NCBI RefSeq assembly: GCF_001277195.1
Contig: NZ_CP012268.1
Span: 4,216,001 to 4,280,000, forward strand
Origin: Cronobacter muytjensii ATCC 51329
GTDB taxonomy: Bacteria; Pseudomonadota; Gammaproteobacteria; Enterobacterales; Enterobacteriaceae
Length of the DNA: 64,000 nucleotides
Direction: 5' to 3'
A program made the translations under genes and the position numbers. The notes beneath the pieces were generated by a model. That model saw only the letters and a list, made by a program, of their open reading frames with translations. It was not told the DNA's origin and ran no database searches. Below are positions 24,793 through 33,705 of the stretch, one piece after another; position 1 is the stretch's first letter; every line of letters begins with the position of its first letter.

Positions 24793-24815
24793 GGCGGGCA
24801 TTTGCCGCCCGTTCA
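24789..24815 (+). terminator. Hairpin after yhjY
   Basis: GGGCGG-gcatttg-CCGCCC directly after the yhjY stop, followed by GTTC rather than a T run. Stem of six GC pairs; weak terminator or mRNA-stabilising hairpin. Confidence 0.5.
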
Positions 24816-24837
24816 AGGCCATCCATGCCTTTTTTCA

Positions 24838-24868
24838 TGCAGTTCATTCCGCGTCAGCGGCATCTCAT
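24838..24868. promoter_or_regulatory. BtsR/YpdB-type direct repeat upstream of yhjX
   Basis: TGCAGTTCAT (24838-24847) and GGCATCTCAT (24859-24868) are two direct repeats of GGCATTTCAT (8/10 and 9/10 matches) separated by exactly 11 bases. This is the arrangement reported for the pyruvate-responsive regulator YpdB (PyrR) at E. coli yhjX. It sits about 80 bases before the yhjX start. Confidence 0.7.
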
Positions 24869-24948
24869 GCCGTTTTCCCCCGCAAAAGTAGGGGTTTCGC
24901 TATCGTTGCAGGTAGTGAAGCTTTCTTCTTTTCTTTGGGATAACAACC

Positions 24949-26151
24949 ATGAATACATCCATCCAACAGCGTACCCGGTGGCTCACCCTGGTGGGCACCA
25001 TTGTGACCCAGTTCGCGCTGGGCTCGGTTTATACCTGGAGCCTGTTTAACGGCGCGCTATCGCAAAAGCTCGACGAGCCGGTAAGCCAGGTGGCGTTTTC
25101 CTTCGGGCTGCTGAGCCTGGGGCTGGCGCTGTCATCATCGGTAGCCGGGAAGTTGCAGGAGCGTTTCGGCGTAAAACGCGTGACGATCGCCTCTGGCGTA
25201 CTGTTGGGGCTGGGCCTGGTGTTAACCTCTCACGCCAGCAATCTGCTGATGCTCTGGCTGAGCGCCGGGCTGCTGGTGGGCCTCGCGGACGGTGCCGGTT
25301 ATCTGCTGACGCTCTCGAACTGCGTGAAGTGGTTCCCGGAGCGCAAAGGGCTTATCTCCGCGTTCTCCATCGGCTCGTATGGTCTCGGCAGCCTCGGCTT
25401 TAAATTTATCGACAGCCATCTGCTGGCATCCGTCGGGCTTGAGCATACGTTTATTATCTGGGGCGGCCTCGTGATGGTGATGATCATCGGCGGCGCGCTG
25501 CTGATGAAAGACGCGCCGCTGCAGCCTGCAAGCGCGGGCAATAACGCAGGTGAAGGCGATTACAGCCTTGCCGAATCGATGCGTAAACCGCAGTACTGGA
25601 TGCTGGCGCTGATGTTCCTGACCGCCTGCATGAGCGGCCTGTATGTCATTGGCGTGGCGAAAGATATCGCCCAGGGCATGGTGCGCCTCGACGCCGCTAC
25701 CGCCGCGAACGCCGTTACCGTTATCTCCATCGCCAACCTGGCGGGCCGTCTGGTGCTTGGCATTCTCTCCGATAAAATGCCGCGCATTCGCGTGATTACG
25801 CTGGGCCAGGTGGTGTCGCTGGTTGGTATGGCGGCGCTGCTTTTCGCCCCGCTCAATGAAGTGACGTTCTTCGCGGCCATCGCCTGCGTGGCGTTTAACT
25901 TCGGCGGCACGATCACGGTGTATCCGTCGCTGGTCAGCGATTTCTTCGGGCTTAATAATCTTGCTAAAAACTACGGCGTGATTTATCTCGGCTTCGGTAT
26001 CGGCAGCATCTGCGGTTCGATTATCGCCTCGCTGTTTGGCGGCTTTTACGTCACCTTCTGCGTTATCTTCGCGCTGCTGATTGTGTCGCTGGCGATTTCC
26101 ACCACCATTCGCCAGCCGCGCCGCGAAACCTGGGAACACGCCCGCGCCTGA
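24949..26151 (+). CDS. yhjX: MFS transporter YhjX (pyruvate-induced)
   Basis: Inner-membrane major facilitator of 400 residues, about 12 segments, strongly similar to E. coli YhjX from RTRWLTLVGTIVTQFALGSVYTWSLFNGAL to the C-terminal TTIRQPR. It belongs to the oxalate/formate antiporter-like group; in E. coli its expression is switched on by extracellular pyruvate through YpdAB, and the matching direct repeat is present upstream. The transported substrate is not established. The ATG at 24949 agrees with the family start, although the ribosome-binding site (GGGATAA) is mediocre. Confidence 0.93.
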   Translation: MNTSIQQRTRWLTLVGTIVTQFALGSVYTWSLFNGALSQKLDEPVSQVAFSFGLLSLGLALSSSVAGKLQERFGVKRVTIASGVLLGLGLVLTSHASNLLMLWLSAGLLVGLADGAGYLLTLSNCVKWFPERKGLISAFSIGSYGLGSLGFKFIDSHLLASVGLEHTFIIWGGLVMVMIIGGALLMKDAPLQPASAGNNAGEGDYSLAESMRKPQYWMLALMFLTACMSGLYVIGVAKDIAQGMVRLDAATAANAVTVISIANLAGRLVLGILSDKMPRIRVITLGQVVSLVGMAALLFAPLNEVTFFAAIACVAFNFGGTITVYPSLVSDFFGLNNLAKNYGVIYLGFGIGSICGSIIASLFGGFYVTFCVIFALLIVSLAISTTIRQPRRETWEHARA

Positions 26152-26272
26152 TTCGCCCTTCGCCGCCGCATCCTGCGGCGGCGCTGTTTCCCCGATTGTT
26201 CTCACTTTCTCCCCAGTTCGCTCAGACGTTCTATGCTTACTAGCTGTGATTGCCAACACAAAGGAGAACAAG

Positions 26273-26704
26273 ATGTCCTTAGAAAAAGTGGTTTATCGCG
26301 CAAAAGCGAAAGCGACTGGCGGCCGTGATGGCCGGGCAACGTCTGATGACGGCGTGCTGGATGTGAAACTCGGCGTGCCGAAAGAGATGGGCGGCGCGGG
26401 TGGTCAGGTGACCAACCCGGAGCAGCTCTTCGCGGCGGGCTATTCCGCCTGCTTCCTAGGCGCGCTGAAGCATGTCGCCGCGCAGGAGAAAAAGAAAGTG
26501 CCGCAGGAGGCGTTTATCGAAGGTCAGGTGGGGATTGGCCCGCTGCCGACCGGCTTCGGAATTGAAGCCCAGCTGGATATTCATTTGCCGGGCATGGATC
26601 GTGCGGAAGCGGAAGAACTGGTGCAGAAAGCGCACATTGTCTGCCCGTACTCCAACGCCACGCGCGGCAATATCGACGTTAAGCTGAATGTGATTACCGA
26701 CTAA
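26273..26704 (+). CDS. ohr: Organic hydroperoxide resistance protein, Ohr/OsmC family
   Basis: Thiol peroxidase that reduces organic hydroperoxides, using lipoylated proteins as reductant. 143 residues; the two reactive cysteines stand at Cys60 (AAGYSACFLGALKHVA) and Cys124 (AHIVCPYSNATRGN), the Ohr pattern. The ATG at 26273 has AAGGAGAA five bases upstream; a longer open frame begins at 26081 within yhjX and lacks support. No ohrR-type MarR gene is next to it. Absent from this place in E. coli K-12, so it is a small lineage-specific insertion between yhjX and eptB. Confidence 0.92.
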   Translation: MSLEKVVYRAKAKATGGRDGRATSDDGVLDVKLGVPKEMGGAGGQVTNPEQLFAAGYSACFLGALKHVAAQEKKKVPQEAFIEGQVGIGPLPTGFGIEAQLDIHLPGMDRAEAEELVQKAHIVCPYSNATRGNIDVKLNVITD

Positions 26705-26920
26705 CCGGCTTCACGCGCCATAAAATGCGGTTCCGGCCTCATATTTTTGTAAATAGAGGCCGGACCGCCCTAAAAGCCCGCACTTTTTCCCGCTTCTGTG
26801 GTCTACTTCCCCGCGTCTGAGTTAAGAATCTCCTGATTCCCTCACGGCCGTTACCTGTACATTCTTTTTTCCTTTTTTGGGTAAAGGGTTTTTAGTGCCT
26901 GCTTTGCCTGGACGGTTTGC

Positions 26921-28600
26921 ATGAAATACATCCTTTCGATGACCCAGCAGAAGCTGAGCTTTCTGTTGGCGGTATACATCGGTCTGTTTTTGAACTGCGC
27001 GGTGCTGTACCGTCGTTTTGATGGTTATGCGCAAAATCTCACCTGGGTTAATGGCGTCTCAATGGTGGTGGAGCTGGCGGCGACTGTGCTGGTCACGTTC
27101 TTCCTGCTGCGCGTGCTGTCGCTGTTCGGGCGACGCGTCTGGCGCGTGCTGACGACGCTTATCGTCCTGTTCTCCGCCGCGGCCAGTTATTACATGACGT
27201 TTATGAACGTCGTGATTGGCTACGGGATCATCGCGTCAGTGATGACTACTGATATTGATCTCTCAAAAGAGGTGATCGGCTGGCAGTTTATCGCCTGGAT
27301 GGTGCTGGTATGTATCGTGCCGCTGGCGCTTATCTGGGGCAATCGCTGCCGCGATACGCTGCTGCGCCAGCTGCGCACGCGCGATCAACGCCTGAAAAGC
27401 GCGGCGGTGGTGATTGTGGCCGGCCTGCTGGTCTGGGCGCCGATTCGCCTGCTGGATTTGCAGCAGAAGAACGAAGAACGCACCTCTGGCGTCGATATGC
27501 CGAGCTACGGCGGCGTGGTGGCGAACTCTTATCTGCCGTCGAACTGGCTCTCTGCGCTGGGCCTCTACGCCTGGGCGCAGGTGGACGAGTCGAGCGATAA
27601 CAAATCATTGCTGAACCCGGCCAAAAAATTCACCTGGCAGGCCCCGCAGGGCATCGATGACACCTACGTGGTGTTTATCATCGGCGAAACCACGCGCTGG
27701 GATCACATGGGCATGCTCGGTTACGACCGTGACACCACGCCGAAACTCGCGCAGGAGAAAAACCTGGCGGCGTTCCGCGGCGAGTCGTGCGACACGGCGA
27801 CCAAACTGTCGCTGCGCTGTATGTTTGTTCGTGAAGGCGGCGCGGACGATAATCCACAGCGCACCCTGAAAGAGCAGAACGTTTTCGCAGTGCTCAAGCA
27901 GTTGGGCTTTAGCGCAGATCTCTATGCGATGCAGAGCGAGATGTGGTTTTACAGCAACACGATGGCGGACAACATCGCCTACCGCGAGCAGATAGGCGCC
28001 GAGCCGCGCAACCGCGGCAAGCAGGTGGATGACATGCTGCTGGTGGATGAGATGAAAAACTCGCTGACCAACCACGAGAAGGGCAAGCACCTCATCATCC
28101 TGCATACCAAAGGCTCGCATTATAACTATGTGCAGCGTTATCCGCGCAGCTTCGCGCGCTGGCAGCCGGAGTGCATGGGCGTTGACTCCAGCTGTAGCCG
28201 CGAGGAGCTGATTAACGCGTACGATAACTCGGTGCTGTACGTCGACAGCTTTATCTCTGATGTCATCGACCAGGTGCGTAACAAGAAAGCGATTGTTTTC
28301 TATGCGGCGGATCATGGCGAGTCGATCAACGAGAAAGAGCATCTGCACGGTACGCCGCGCAATATCGCGCCGCCGGAGCAGTTCCGCGTGCCGATGATGG
28401 TCTGGATGTCTGACAGCTACCTGGCCGACCCGCAACACGCGCAGGCATTCGCGCAGCTTAAACTGCAGGCGCAGCAGAAGCGTCCGCATCGCCACGTTGA
28501 GCTGTTCGACACCATTATGGGCTGTCTGGGTTATCAGTCGCCGGACGGCGGCATCAACCAGAATAACAACTGGTGCCACGTTCCTGATGCGGCAAAATAG
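26921..28600 (+). CDS. eptB: Kdo2-lipid A phosphoethanolamine 7''-transferase EptB
   Basis: Inner-membrane enzyme that adds phosphoethanolamine to the outer Kdo of lipopolysaccharide. 559 residues: about five membrane helices in the first 180 residues, then a periplasmic sulfatase-like domain. Catalytic motifs are GETTRWDHMGMLGY with the nucleophile Thr, HTKGSH, and ADHGESINEKEHLHGTP with metal-binding Asp/His. Very close to E. coli EptB, including the start MKYILSMTQQKLSFLL. A 216-base gap precedes it, with no clear operator that I can name. A terminator follows. Confidence 0.96.
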   Translation: MKYILSMTQQKLSFLLAVYIGLFLNCAVLYRRFDGYAQNLTWVNGVSMVVELAATVLVTFFLLRVLSLFGRRVWRVLTTLIVLFSAAASYYMTFMNVVIGYGIIASVMTTDIDLSKEVIGWQFIAWMVLVCIVPLALIWGNRCRDTLLRQLRTRDQRLKSAAVVIVAGLLVWAPIRLLDLQQKNEERTSGVDMPSYGGVVANSYLPSNWLSALGLYAWAQVDESSDNKSLLNPAKKFTWQAPQGIDDTYVVFIIGETTRWDHMGMLGYDRDTTPKLAQEKNLAAFRGESCDTATKLSLRCMFVREGGADDNPQRTLKEQNVFAVLKQLGFSADLYAMQSEMWFYSNTMADNIAYREQIGAEPRNRGKQVDDMLLVDEMKNSLTNHEKGKHLIILHTKGSHYNYVQRYPRSFARWQPECMGVDSSCSREELINAYDNSVLYVDSFISDVIDQVRNKKAIVFYAADHGESINEKEHLHGTPRNIAPPEQFRVPMMVWMSDSYLADPQHAQAFAQLKLQAQQKRPHRHVELFDTIMGCLGYQSPDGGINQNNNWCHVPDAAK

Positions 28601-28616
28601 CCATATCGCTGGCTTT

Positions 28617-28640
28617 TCAGCCGATCGCGCGGCTTTTTTA
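28617..28640 (+). terminator. Terminator of eptB
   Basis: AGCCG-atcgcg-CGGCT followed by TTTTTT, 19 bases after the eptB stop. Confidence 0.8.
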
Positions 28641-28691
28641 AAGTAAGGGATTGACGAGGATTAGGGTGCGCAGTAATATGCGCCCCGCATT

Positions 28692-28760
<69 letters not shown>

Positions 28761-28768
<8 letters not shown>

Positions 28769-29319
28769 AATTTAAAAAGCCTGCTCAATGAGCAGGCTTT
28801 TTGCTTTCCGGCGTCTGCGAGGATGAGAACCTCCGGGGGCAGGGAGGTTCGACCCGAGCGTAGCGAGAGAACGTTGCGCAGCAACGGCCCGCAGGGCGAA
28901 GCCGCGCAGCGGCGAGTTATCCTCTGGCACCGACCAAATTTAAAAAGCCTGCTCAATGAGCAGGCTTTTTGCTTTCCGGCGTCTGCGAGGATGAGAACCT
29001 CCGGGGGCAGGGAGGTTCGACCCGAGCGTAGCGAGAGAACGTTGCGCAGCAACGGCCCGCAGGGCGAAGCCGCGCAGCGGCGAGTTATCCTCTGGCACCG
29101 ACCAAATTTAAAAAGCCTGCTCAGTGAGCAGGCTTTTTGCTTTCCGGCGTCTGCGAGGATGAGAACCTCCAGGGGCAGGGAGATTCGACCCGAGCGTAGC
29201 GAGAGAACGTTGCGCAGCAACGGCCCGCAGGGCGAAGCCGCGCAGCGGCGAGTTATCCTCTGGCACCGACCAAATTTAAAAAGCCTGCTCAGTGAGCAGG
29301 CTTTTTGCTTTCCGGCGTT
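28761..29319. repeat. 168-bp tandem repeat array starting in the tRNA-Pro 3' end
   Basis: The sequence ACCGACCAAATTTAAAAAGCC recurs at 28761, 28929, 29097 and 29265, i.e. with an exact 168-base period: three full units and a fourth partial one of about 55 bases. Each unit holds the proK 3' end (ACCGACCA), an intrinsic terminator, a linker, GGGAGGTTCGA (like the tRNA T-loop), a block of three mini-hairpins, and TTATCCTCTGGC leading into the next ACCGACCA. Units differ by a few bases only (caatga or cagtga in the terminator loop; one to three changes in the third linker). The layout resembles the rtT repeats after E. coli tyrT. Confidence 0.93.
28772..28804 (+). terminator. Terminator of proK (copy 1 of 4)
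   Basis: AAAAAGCCTGCTC-aat-GAGCAGGCTTTTT: 13-base stem with flanking A and T runs, active in both directions. Near-identical copies start at about 28940, 29108 and 29276. Confidence 0.92.
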
Positions 29320-29320
29320 T

Positions 29321-29959
29321 ATGAAACCGAAAAGGCAGGCTTTATTCATTCACGCTATCGCATTTCTGCCCCATTAAGAATCGGCGCCAGGCATTATCTG
29401 TCGAACGCTGACGCGCCGCTTAATTCGCCCGTCTTATTTAGCTTCGATTTTGTCGTCTGAACACGATTCTGTGACATATTTCATTGAAAATAGTTATGAA
29501 ACACGCCGCATACTTTCCCCTCTGCTTATATATCGCCTTAGCATTTTTTGCTGCATGCTTAACAAATTTCGCCATAAACCGTTCATAAGTTCGCCACAGC
29601 GCGAGAAATTTTAGATTAACCGCATAAAACATAAGCGCTGGATGTTACAAATTATCAAGATGATTATTCTGCCAGCATGGGCGTAGCATAAATTTCCGTG
29701 CTGAAAACACGGCCATGAGGTTTTTTTAATCTTTGTTTGCCGTTTCTCACCCCGGTTGTAAATCCCGGATAGCTGTATTGACGTTTGCCTGTTCTGTTGA
29801 CAGATTGTAGGGCGTGAGGGTCATTTTACGGACAATCTGTACTGCAACTCAGTCTCCCTTGCGAAAGGAATCCCCAGCCTCACCATTACCGATCGGACCG
29901 GGCAAAAAATAAAAAAGGTCTGACGGATAACACAACACCTATCACATTGGAGCAGAAGA
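29321..29959. other. AT-rich intergenic and leader region upstream of dppA
   Basis: About 640 bases without a convincing gene, clearly richer in A and T than the neighbours. A possible -35 TTGACA lies at 29797-29802 with only a poor -10 after it. A CCGTG...CACGG hairpin near 29698-29715 precedes a T run (TTTTTTT) by eight bases. Just before the dppA start the mRNA would contain AACACAACACCT (29929-29940), a C/A-rich stretch like the known GcvB sRNA target in dppA leaders. None of these is proven. Confidence 0.5.
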
Positions 29960-31567
29960 ATGAGTATTTCCTTGAAGAAGTCAGGGATGCTGAAGTTTGG
30001 TCTGAGCCTGCTGGCTATGGCCTGCGCCGCAAGCGTACAAGCCAAAACCCTGGTTTACTGTTCAGAAGGCTCGCCTGAAGGCTTTAACCCACAGCTCTTC
30101 ACCTCTGGCACCACCTATGACGCAAGCTCTGTGCCTATTTATAACCGCCTGGTAGAATTTAAAACCGGCACCACGGAAATTATTCCGGGGCTCGCGGAAA
30201 AATGGGACGTCAGCGAAGATGGTAAAACCTATACTTTCCATCTGCGTAAAGGCGTGAAATGGCAGGACAATAAAGAATTTAAACCGACGCGCGAATTTAA
30301 CGCCGATGATGTCGTGTTCTCGTTTGATCGTCAGAAAAACGCGCAAAACCCGTATCATAAAGTCTCTGGCGGTAGCTACGAATATTTCGAAGGCATGGGC
30401 CTGCCGACGCTGATTAGCGAAGTGAAAAAAGTCGACGACCATACCGTCCAGTTTGTGCTGACGCGCCCGGAAGCGCCGTTCCTCGCGGATATGGCGATGG
30501 ACTTCGCCTCAATTCTCTCTAAAGAATACGCCGACAATATGCTGAAAGCCGGCACTCCGGAGAAAGTCGACCTGAACCCGATCGGCACCGGCCCGTTCCA
30601 GCTTCTGCAATACCAGAAAGACTCCCGTATTCTGTATAAAGCGTTCCAGGGCTTCTGGGGCACTAAGCCGAAGATTGACCGTCTGGTCTTCTCTATTACG
30701 CCGGATGCGTCTGTGCGTTACGCCAAACTGCAGAAAAATGAGTGTCAGGTGATGCCGTACCCGAACCCGGCAGATATCGCGCGCATGAAGCAGGATAAAA
30801 ACATTAACCTGATGGAGCAGGCGGGTCTGAACGTCGGCTACCTCTCTTTCAACACCGAGAAAAAGCCGTTTGACGACGTGAAAGTGCGTCAGGCGCTGAC
30901 CTACGCGGTGAATAAAGACGCCATCATCAAAGCGGTTTACCAGGGCGCGGGCGTTGCCGCCAAAAACCTGATCCCGCCGACCATGTGGGGTTACAACGAC
31001 GACGTGAAGGATTACACCTATGACGTCGAGAAAGCCAAAGCGCTGCTGAAAGAAGCAGGCCAGGATAAAGGCTTTACCGTTGAGCTGTGGGCGATGCCGG
31101 TACAGCGTCCGTACAACCCGAACGCGCGCCGTATGGCCGAGATGATCCAGGCTGACTGGGCGAAAATCGGCGTTCAGGCCAAAATCGTGACCTACGAGTG
31201 GGGCGAGTATCTGAAACGCGCCAAAGCGGGCGAGCACCAGGCCGTGATGATGGGCTGGACCGGCGACAACGGGGATCCGGATAACTTCTTCGCAACCCTG
31301 TTCAGCTGCGACGCGGCGAAAGATGGCTCCAACTACTCTCGCTGGTGCTACAAGCCGTTTGAAGATCTGATTCAGCCGGCGCGCGCCACTGAAGACCACA
31401 ACAAACGTATCGAACTTTACAAACAGGCTCAGGTCGTGATGCACGATCAGGCGCCGGCGCTTATCGTCGCGCACTCCACCGTGTATGAGCCGGTGCGTAA
31501 AGAGGTCAAAGGCTACGTGGTCGATCCGCTGGGCAAACACCACTTCGAAAACGTCTCCGTTGAATAA
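29960..31567 (+). CDS. dppA: Dipeptide-binding protein DppA
   Basis: Periplasmic binding protein for dipeptides (and haem in E. coli), feeding the DppBCDF importer. 535 residues with a signal peptide (to SVQA) and a mature start KTLVYCSEGSPEGFNPQLF typical of the SBP family 5; later blocks include GTGPFQLLQYQKDSRILYKAF and LSFNTEKKPFDDVKVRQAL. ATG at 29960 has TTGGAG eight bases upstream. A perfect hairpin and REP-like pair separate it from dppB, which probably leads to higher DppA than transporter levels. Confidence 0.97.
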   Translation: MSISLKKSGMLKFGLSLLAMACAASVQAKTLVYCSEGSPEGFNPQLFTSGTTYDASSVPIYNRLVEFKTGTTEIIPGLAEKWDVSEDGKTYTFHLRKGVKWQDNKEFKPTREFNADDVVFSFDRQKNAQNPYHKVSGGSYEYFEGMGLPTLISEVKKVDDHTVQFVLTRPEAPFLADMAMDFASILSKEYADNMLKAGTPEKVDLNPIGTGPFQLLQYQKDSRILYKAFQGFWGTKPKIDRLVFSITPDASVRYAKLQKNECQVMPYPNPADIARMKQDKNINLMEQAGLNVGYLSFNTEKKPFDDVKVRQALTYAVNKDAIIKAVYQGAGVAAKNLIPPTMWGYNDDVKDYTYDVEKAKALLKEAGQDKGFTVELWAMPVQRPYNPNARRMAEMIQADWAKIGVQAKIVTYEWGEYLKRAKAGEHQAVMMGWTGDNGDPDNFFATLFSCDAAKDGSNYSRWCYKPFEDLIQPARATEDHNKRIELYKQAQVVMHDQAPALIVAHSTVYEPVRKEVKGYVVDPLGKHHFENVSVE

Positions 31568-31579
31568 TTAAAACCATCA

Positions 31580-31597
31580 GGGGCGCGTGAGCGCCCC
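31580..31597 (+). other. mRNA hairpin after dppA
   Basis: GGGGCGC-gtga-GCGCCCC, a perfect seven-base stem with a tetraloop 13 bases after the dppA stop. No T run follows, so it more likely protects the dppA mRNA 3' end or attenuates than terminates fully. Confidence 0.6.
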
Positions 31598-31598
31598 G

Positions 31599-31664
31599 TG
31601 TCCGGCGACGCTGCGCTTATCTCGGTCTACACTTGCAGGCCGGGTAAGGGCAGCGCACCCGGCA
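31599..31664. repeat. REP/BIME-like element between dppA and dppB
   Basis: Two inverted REP-like units: TCCGGCGACGCTGCGCTTATC...GGTCTAC (31600-31630) and AGGCCGGGTAAGGGCAGCGC followed by ACCCGGCA (31637-31664). The second folds as GCCGGGT...ACCCGGC. They resemble the common enterobacterial REP core (GCCGGGTGCGCTGC...TTACCCGGCCTAC). Confidence 0.65.
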
Positions 31665-31762
31665 GCAGTGCTTTATTCCCTCTCTCACAGGGGAGGGAAT
31701 GAGATTTGTGAGCAATACAGACCACATCCCCTGGTTGTGCGTCATTACAGAGAATCCGGGTT

Positions 31763-32782
31763 ATGTTGCAGTTCATCCTCCGACGTCTGGGGCTTGTTAT
31801 CCCGACGTTTATCGGTATCACCCTTCTCACTTTTGCCTTCGTCCATATGATCCCCGGCGACCCGGTGATGATCATGGCGGGCGAACGTGGTATTTCCCCT
31901 GAGCGTCACGCGCAGCTGCTGGCCGAGCTTGGCCTCGACAAGCCGCTGTGGGAACAGTATCTCCATTACATCTGGGGCGTGCTGCATGGCGATTTAGGGA
32001 TCTCGCTGAAAAGCCGCCTCCCGGTCTGGGAAGAGTTCGTGCCGCGCTTTAAAGCGACGCTGGAACTGGGCATTTGCGCGATGATTTTCGCCGTCGCCGT
32101 GGGCATTCCGGTCGGCGTGCTGGCCGCCGTGAAGCGCGGTTCCATCTTCGATCACACCGCGGTGGGCCTGGCGCTGACTGGCTACTCCATGCCTATCTTC
32201 TGGTGGGGCATGATGCTTATCATGCTGGTTTCGGTGCAGTGGAACCTGACGCCGGTCTCCGGGCGCGTCAGCGATATGGTGTTCCTTGACGACACCAATC
32301 CGCTGACCGGCTTTATGCTCATTGACACCGCCATCTGGGGCGAAGAGGGCAACTTTATCGATGCCCTGGCGCATATGATCCTGCCTGCCGTGGTGCTCGG
32401 CACCATTCCGCTGGCGGTGATTGTGCGTATGACCCGCTCCGCGATGCTGGAAGTGCTCGGCGAAGATTACATCCGCACTGCGCGCGCCAAGGGCCTGACC
32501 CGCATGCGCGTCATTATCATTCACGCGCTGCGTAACGCCATGCTGCCGGTCGTGACGGTGATTGGGCTGCAGGTGGGCACGCTGCTGGCGGGCGCTATCC
32601 TGACGGAAACCATCTTCTCCTGGCCGGGGCTCGGCCGCTGGCTGATTGACGCGCTGCAGCGCCGCGATTATCCGGTGGTGCAGGGCGGCGTGCTGCTGGT
32701 GGCGACGATGATTATTCTCGTCAATCTGCTGGTCGATCTGCTCTATGGCGTGGTGAACCCGCGTATTCGTCATAAGAAATAA
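31763..32782 (+). CDS. dppB: Dipeptide ABC transporter permease DppB
   Basis: Inner-membrane permease of 339 residues, one of two forming the dipeptide channel. Starts MLQFILRRLGLVIPTFIGITLLTFAFVH (first helix) and holds the EAA loop EVLGEDYIRTARAKGLTRMRVIIIHALRNAMLPV (about 230-262). Nearly identical to E. coli DppB. It begins 195 bases after dppA, the only sizeable gap in the operon; dppC follows after nine bases. Confidence 0.97.
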   Translation: MLQFILRRLGLVIPTFIGITLLTFAFVHMIPGDPVMIMAGERGISPERHAQLLAELGLDKPLWEQYLHYIWGVLHGDLGISLKSRLPVWEEFVPRFKATLELGICAMIFAVAVGIPVGVLAAVKRGSIFDHTAVGLALTGYSMPIFWWGMMLIMLVSVQWNLTPVSGRVSDMVFLDDTNPLTGFMLIDTAIWGEEGNFIDALAHMILPAVVLGTIPLAVIVRMTRSAMLEVLGEDYIRTARAKGLTRMRVIIIHALRNAMLPVVTVIGLQVGTLLAGAILTETIFSWPGLGRWLIDALQRRDYPVVQGGVLLVATMIILVNLLVDLLYGVVNPRIRHKK

Positions 32783-32791
32783 GGGGCCATC

Positions 32792-33694
32792 ATGACGCAA
32801 ATGACTGAAAACAAAGTGGTGGCCGCACCGGTGCCGATGACGCCGATGCAGGAGTTCTGGCACTACTTCAAACGTAACAAAGGCGCTGTGGTCGGCCTGG
32901 TGTATGTGGTGGTGATGATAATCATCGCCGTCTTCGCGAACTTTATCGCGCCGCATAACCCGGCGGAGCAGTTCCGCGACGCGCTGCTGGCCCCGCCGGT
33001 CTGGCAGGATGGCGGCACCTGGGCGCATATTCTCGGCACCGACGACGTAGGCCGTGATGTGATGTCGCGCCTGATGTACGGCGCGCGCCTGTCGCTGCTG
33101 GTCGGCTGTCTGGTGGTGGTGCTGTCGCTGGTGATGGGCATTGTGCTCGGCCTGGTGGCGGGTTATTTCGGCGGCATCGTCGACACCATCATCATGCGCG
33201 TGGTCGATATTATGCTGGCGCTGCCGAGCCTGCTGCTGGCGCTGGTGCTGGTGGCGATTTTCGGCCCGTCCATCGTTAACGCCTCGCTGGCGCTCACCTT
33301 CGTGGCGCTGCCGCACTATGTGCGCTTAACCCGCGCGGCGGTGCTGGTGGAAGTGAGCCGCGATTACGTCACCGCCTCGCGCGTGGCGGGCGCGGGCGCG
33401 ATGCGCCAGATGTTCGTGAATATTTTCCCTAACTGCCTTGCGCCACTGATTGTTCAGGCGTCGCTTGGTTTCTCGAATGCCATTCTCGATATGGCCGCAC
33501 TGGGCTTTCTCGGCATGGGCGCGCAGCCGCCAACACCGGAGTGGGGCACCATGCTCTCCGACGTGTTGCAGTTCGCGCAAAGTGCCTGGTGGGTCGTGAC
33601 CTTCCCGGGTCTCGCAATCCTGCTGACGGTGCTGGCATTTAACCTGATGGGTGACGGCCTGCGTGACGCGCTCGACCCCAAACTCAAGCAGTAA
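32792..33694 (+). CDS. dppC: Dipeptide ABC transporter permease DppC
   Basis: Second permease, 300 residues, with the OppC-type N-terminal extension (MTQMTENKVVAAPVPMTPMQEFWHYFKRNKGAVVGL), the GTDDVGRDVMSRLMYGARLSL block, and the EAA loop EVSRDYVTASRVAGAGAMRQMFVNIFPNC (about 188-216). It pairs with DppB. ATG at 32792 is nine bases after dppB. Confidence 0.97.
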   Translation: MTQMTENKVVAAPVPMTPMQEFWHYFKRNKGAVVGLVYVVVMIIIAVFANFIAPHNPAEQFRDALLAPPVWQDGGTWAHILGTDDVGRDVMSRLMYGARLSLLVGCLVVVLSLVMGIVLGLVAGYFGGIVDTIIMRVVDIMLALPSLLLALVLVAIFGPSIVNASLALTFVALPHYVRLTRAAVLVEVSRDYVTASRVAGAGAMRQMFVNIFPNCLAPLIVQASLGFSNAILDMAALGFLGMGAQPPTPEWGTMLSDVLQFAQSAWWVVTFPGLAILLTVLAFNLMGDGLRDALDPKLKQ

Positions 33695-33705
33695 AGAGGC
33701 ACGAG

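Noticed and set aside
31994..33316. 440-codon minus-strand frame across dppB and dppC
   Set aside because: Histidine/glutamine-rich shadow of two near-identical E. coli homologues.
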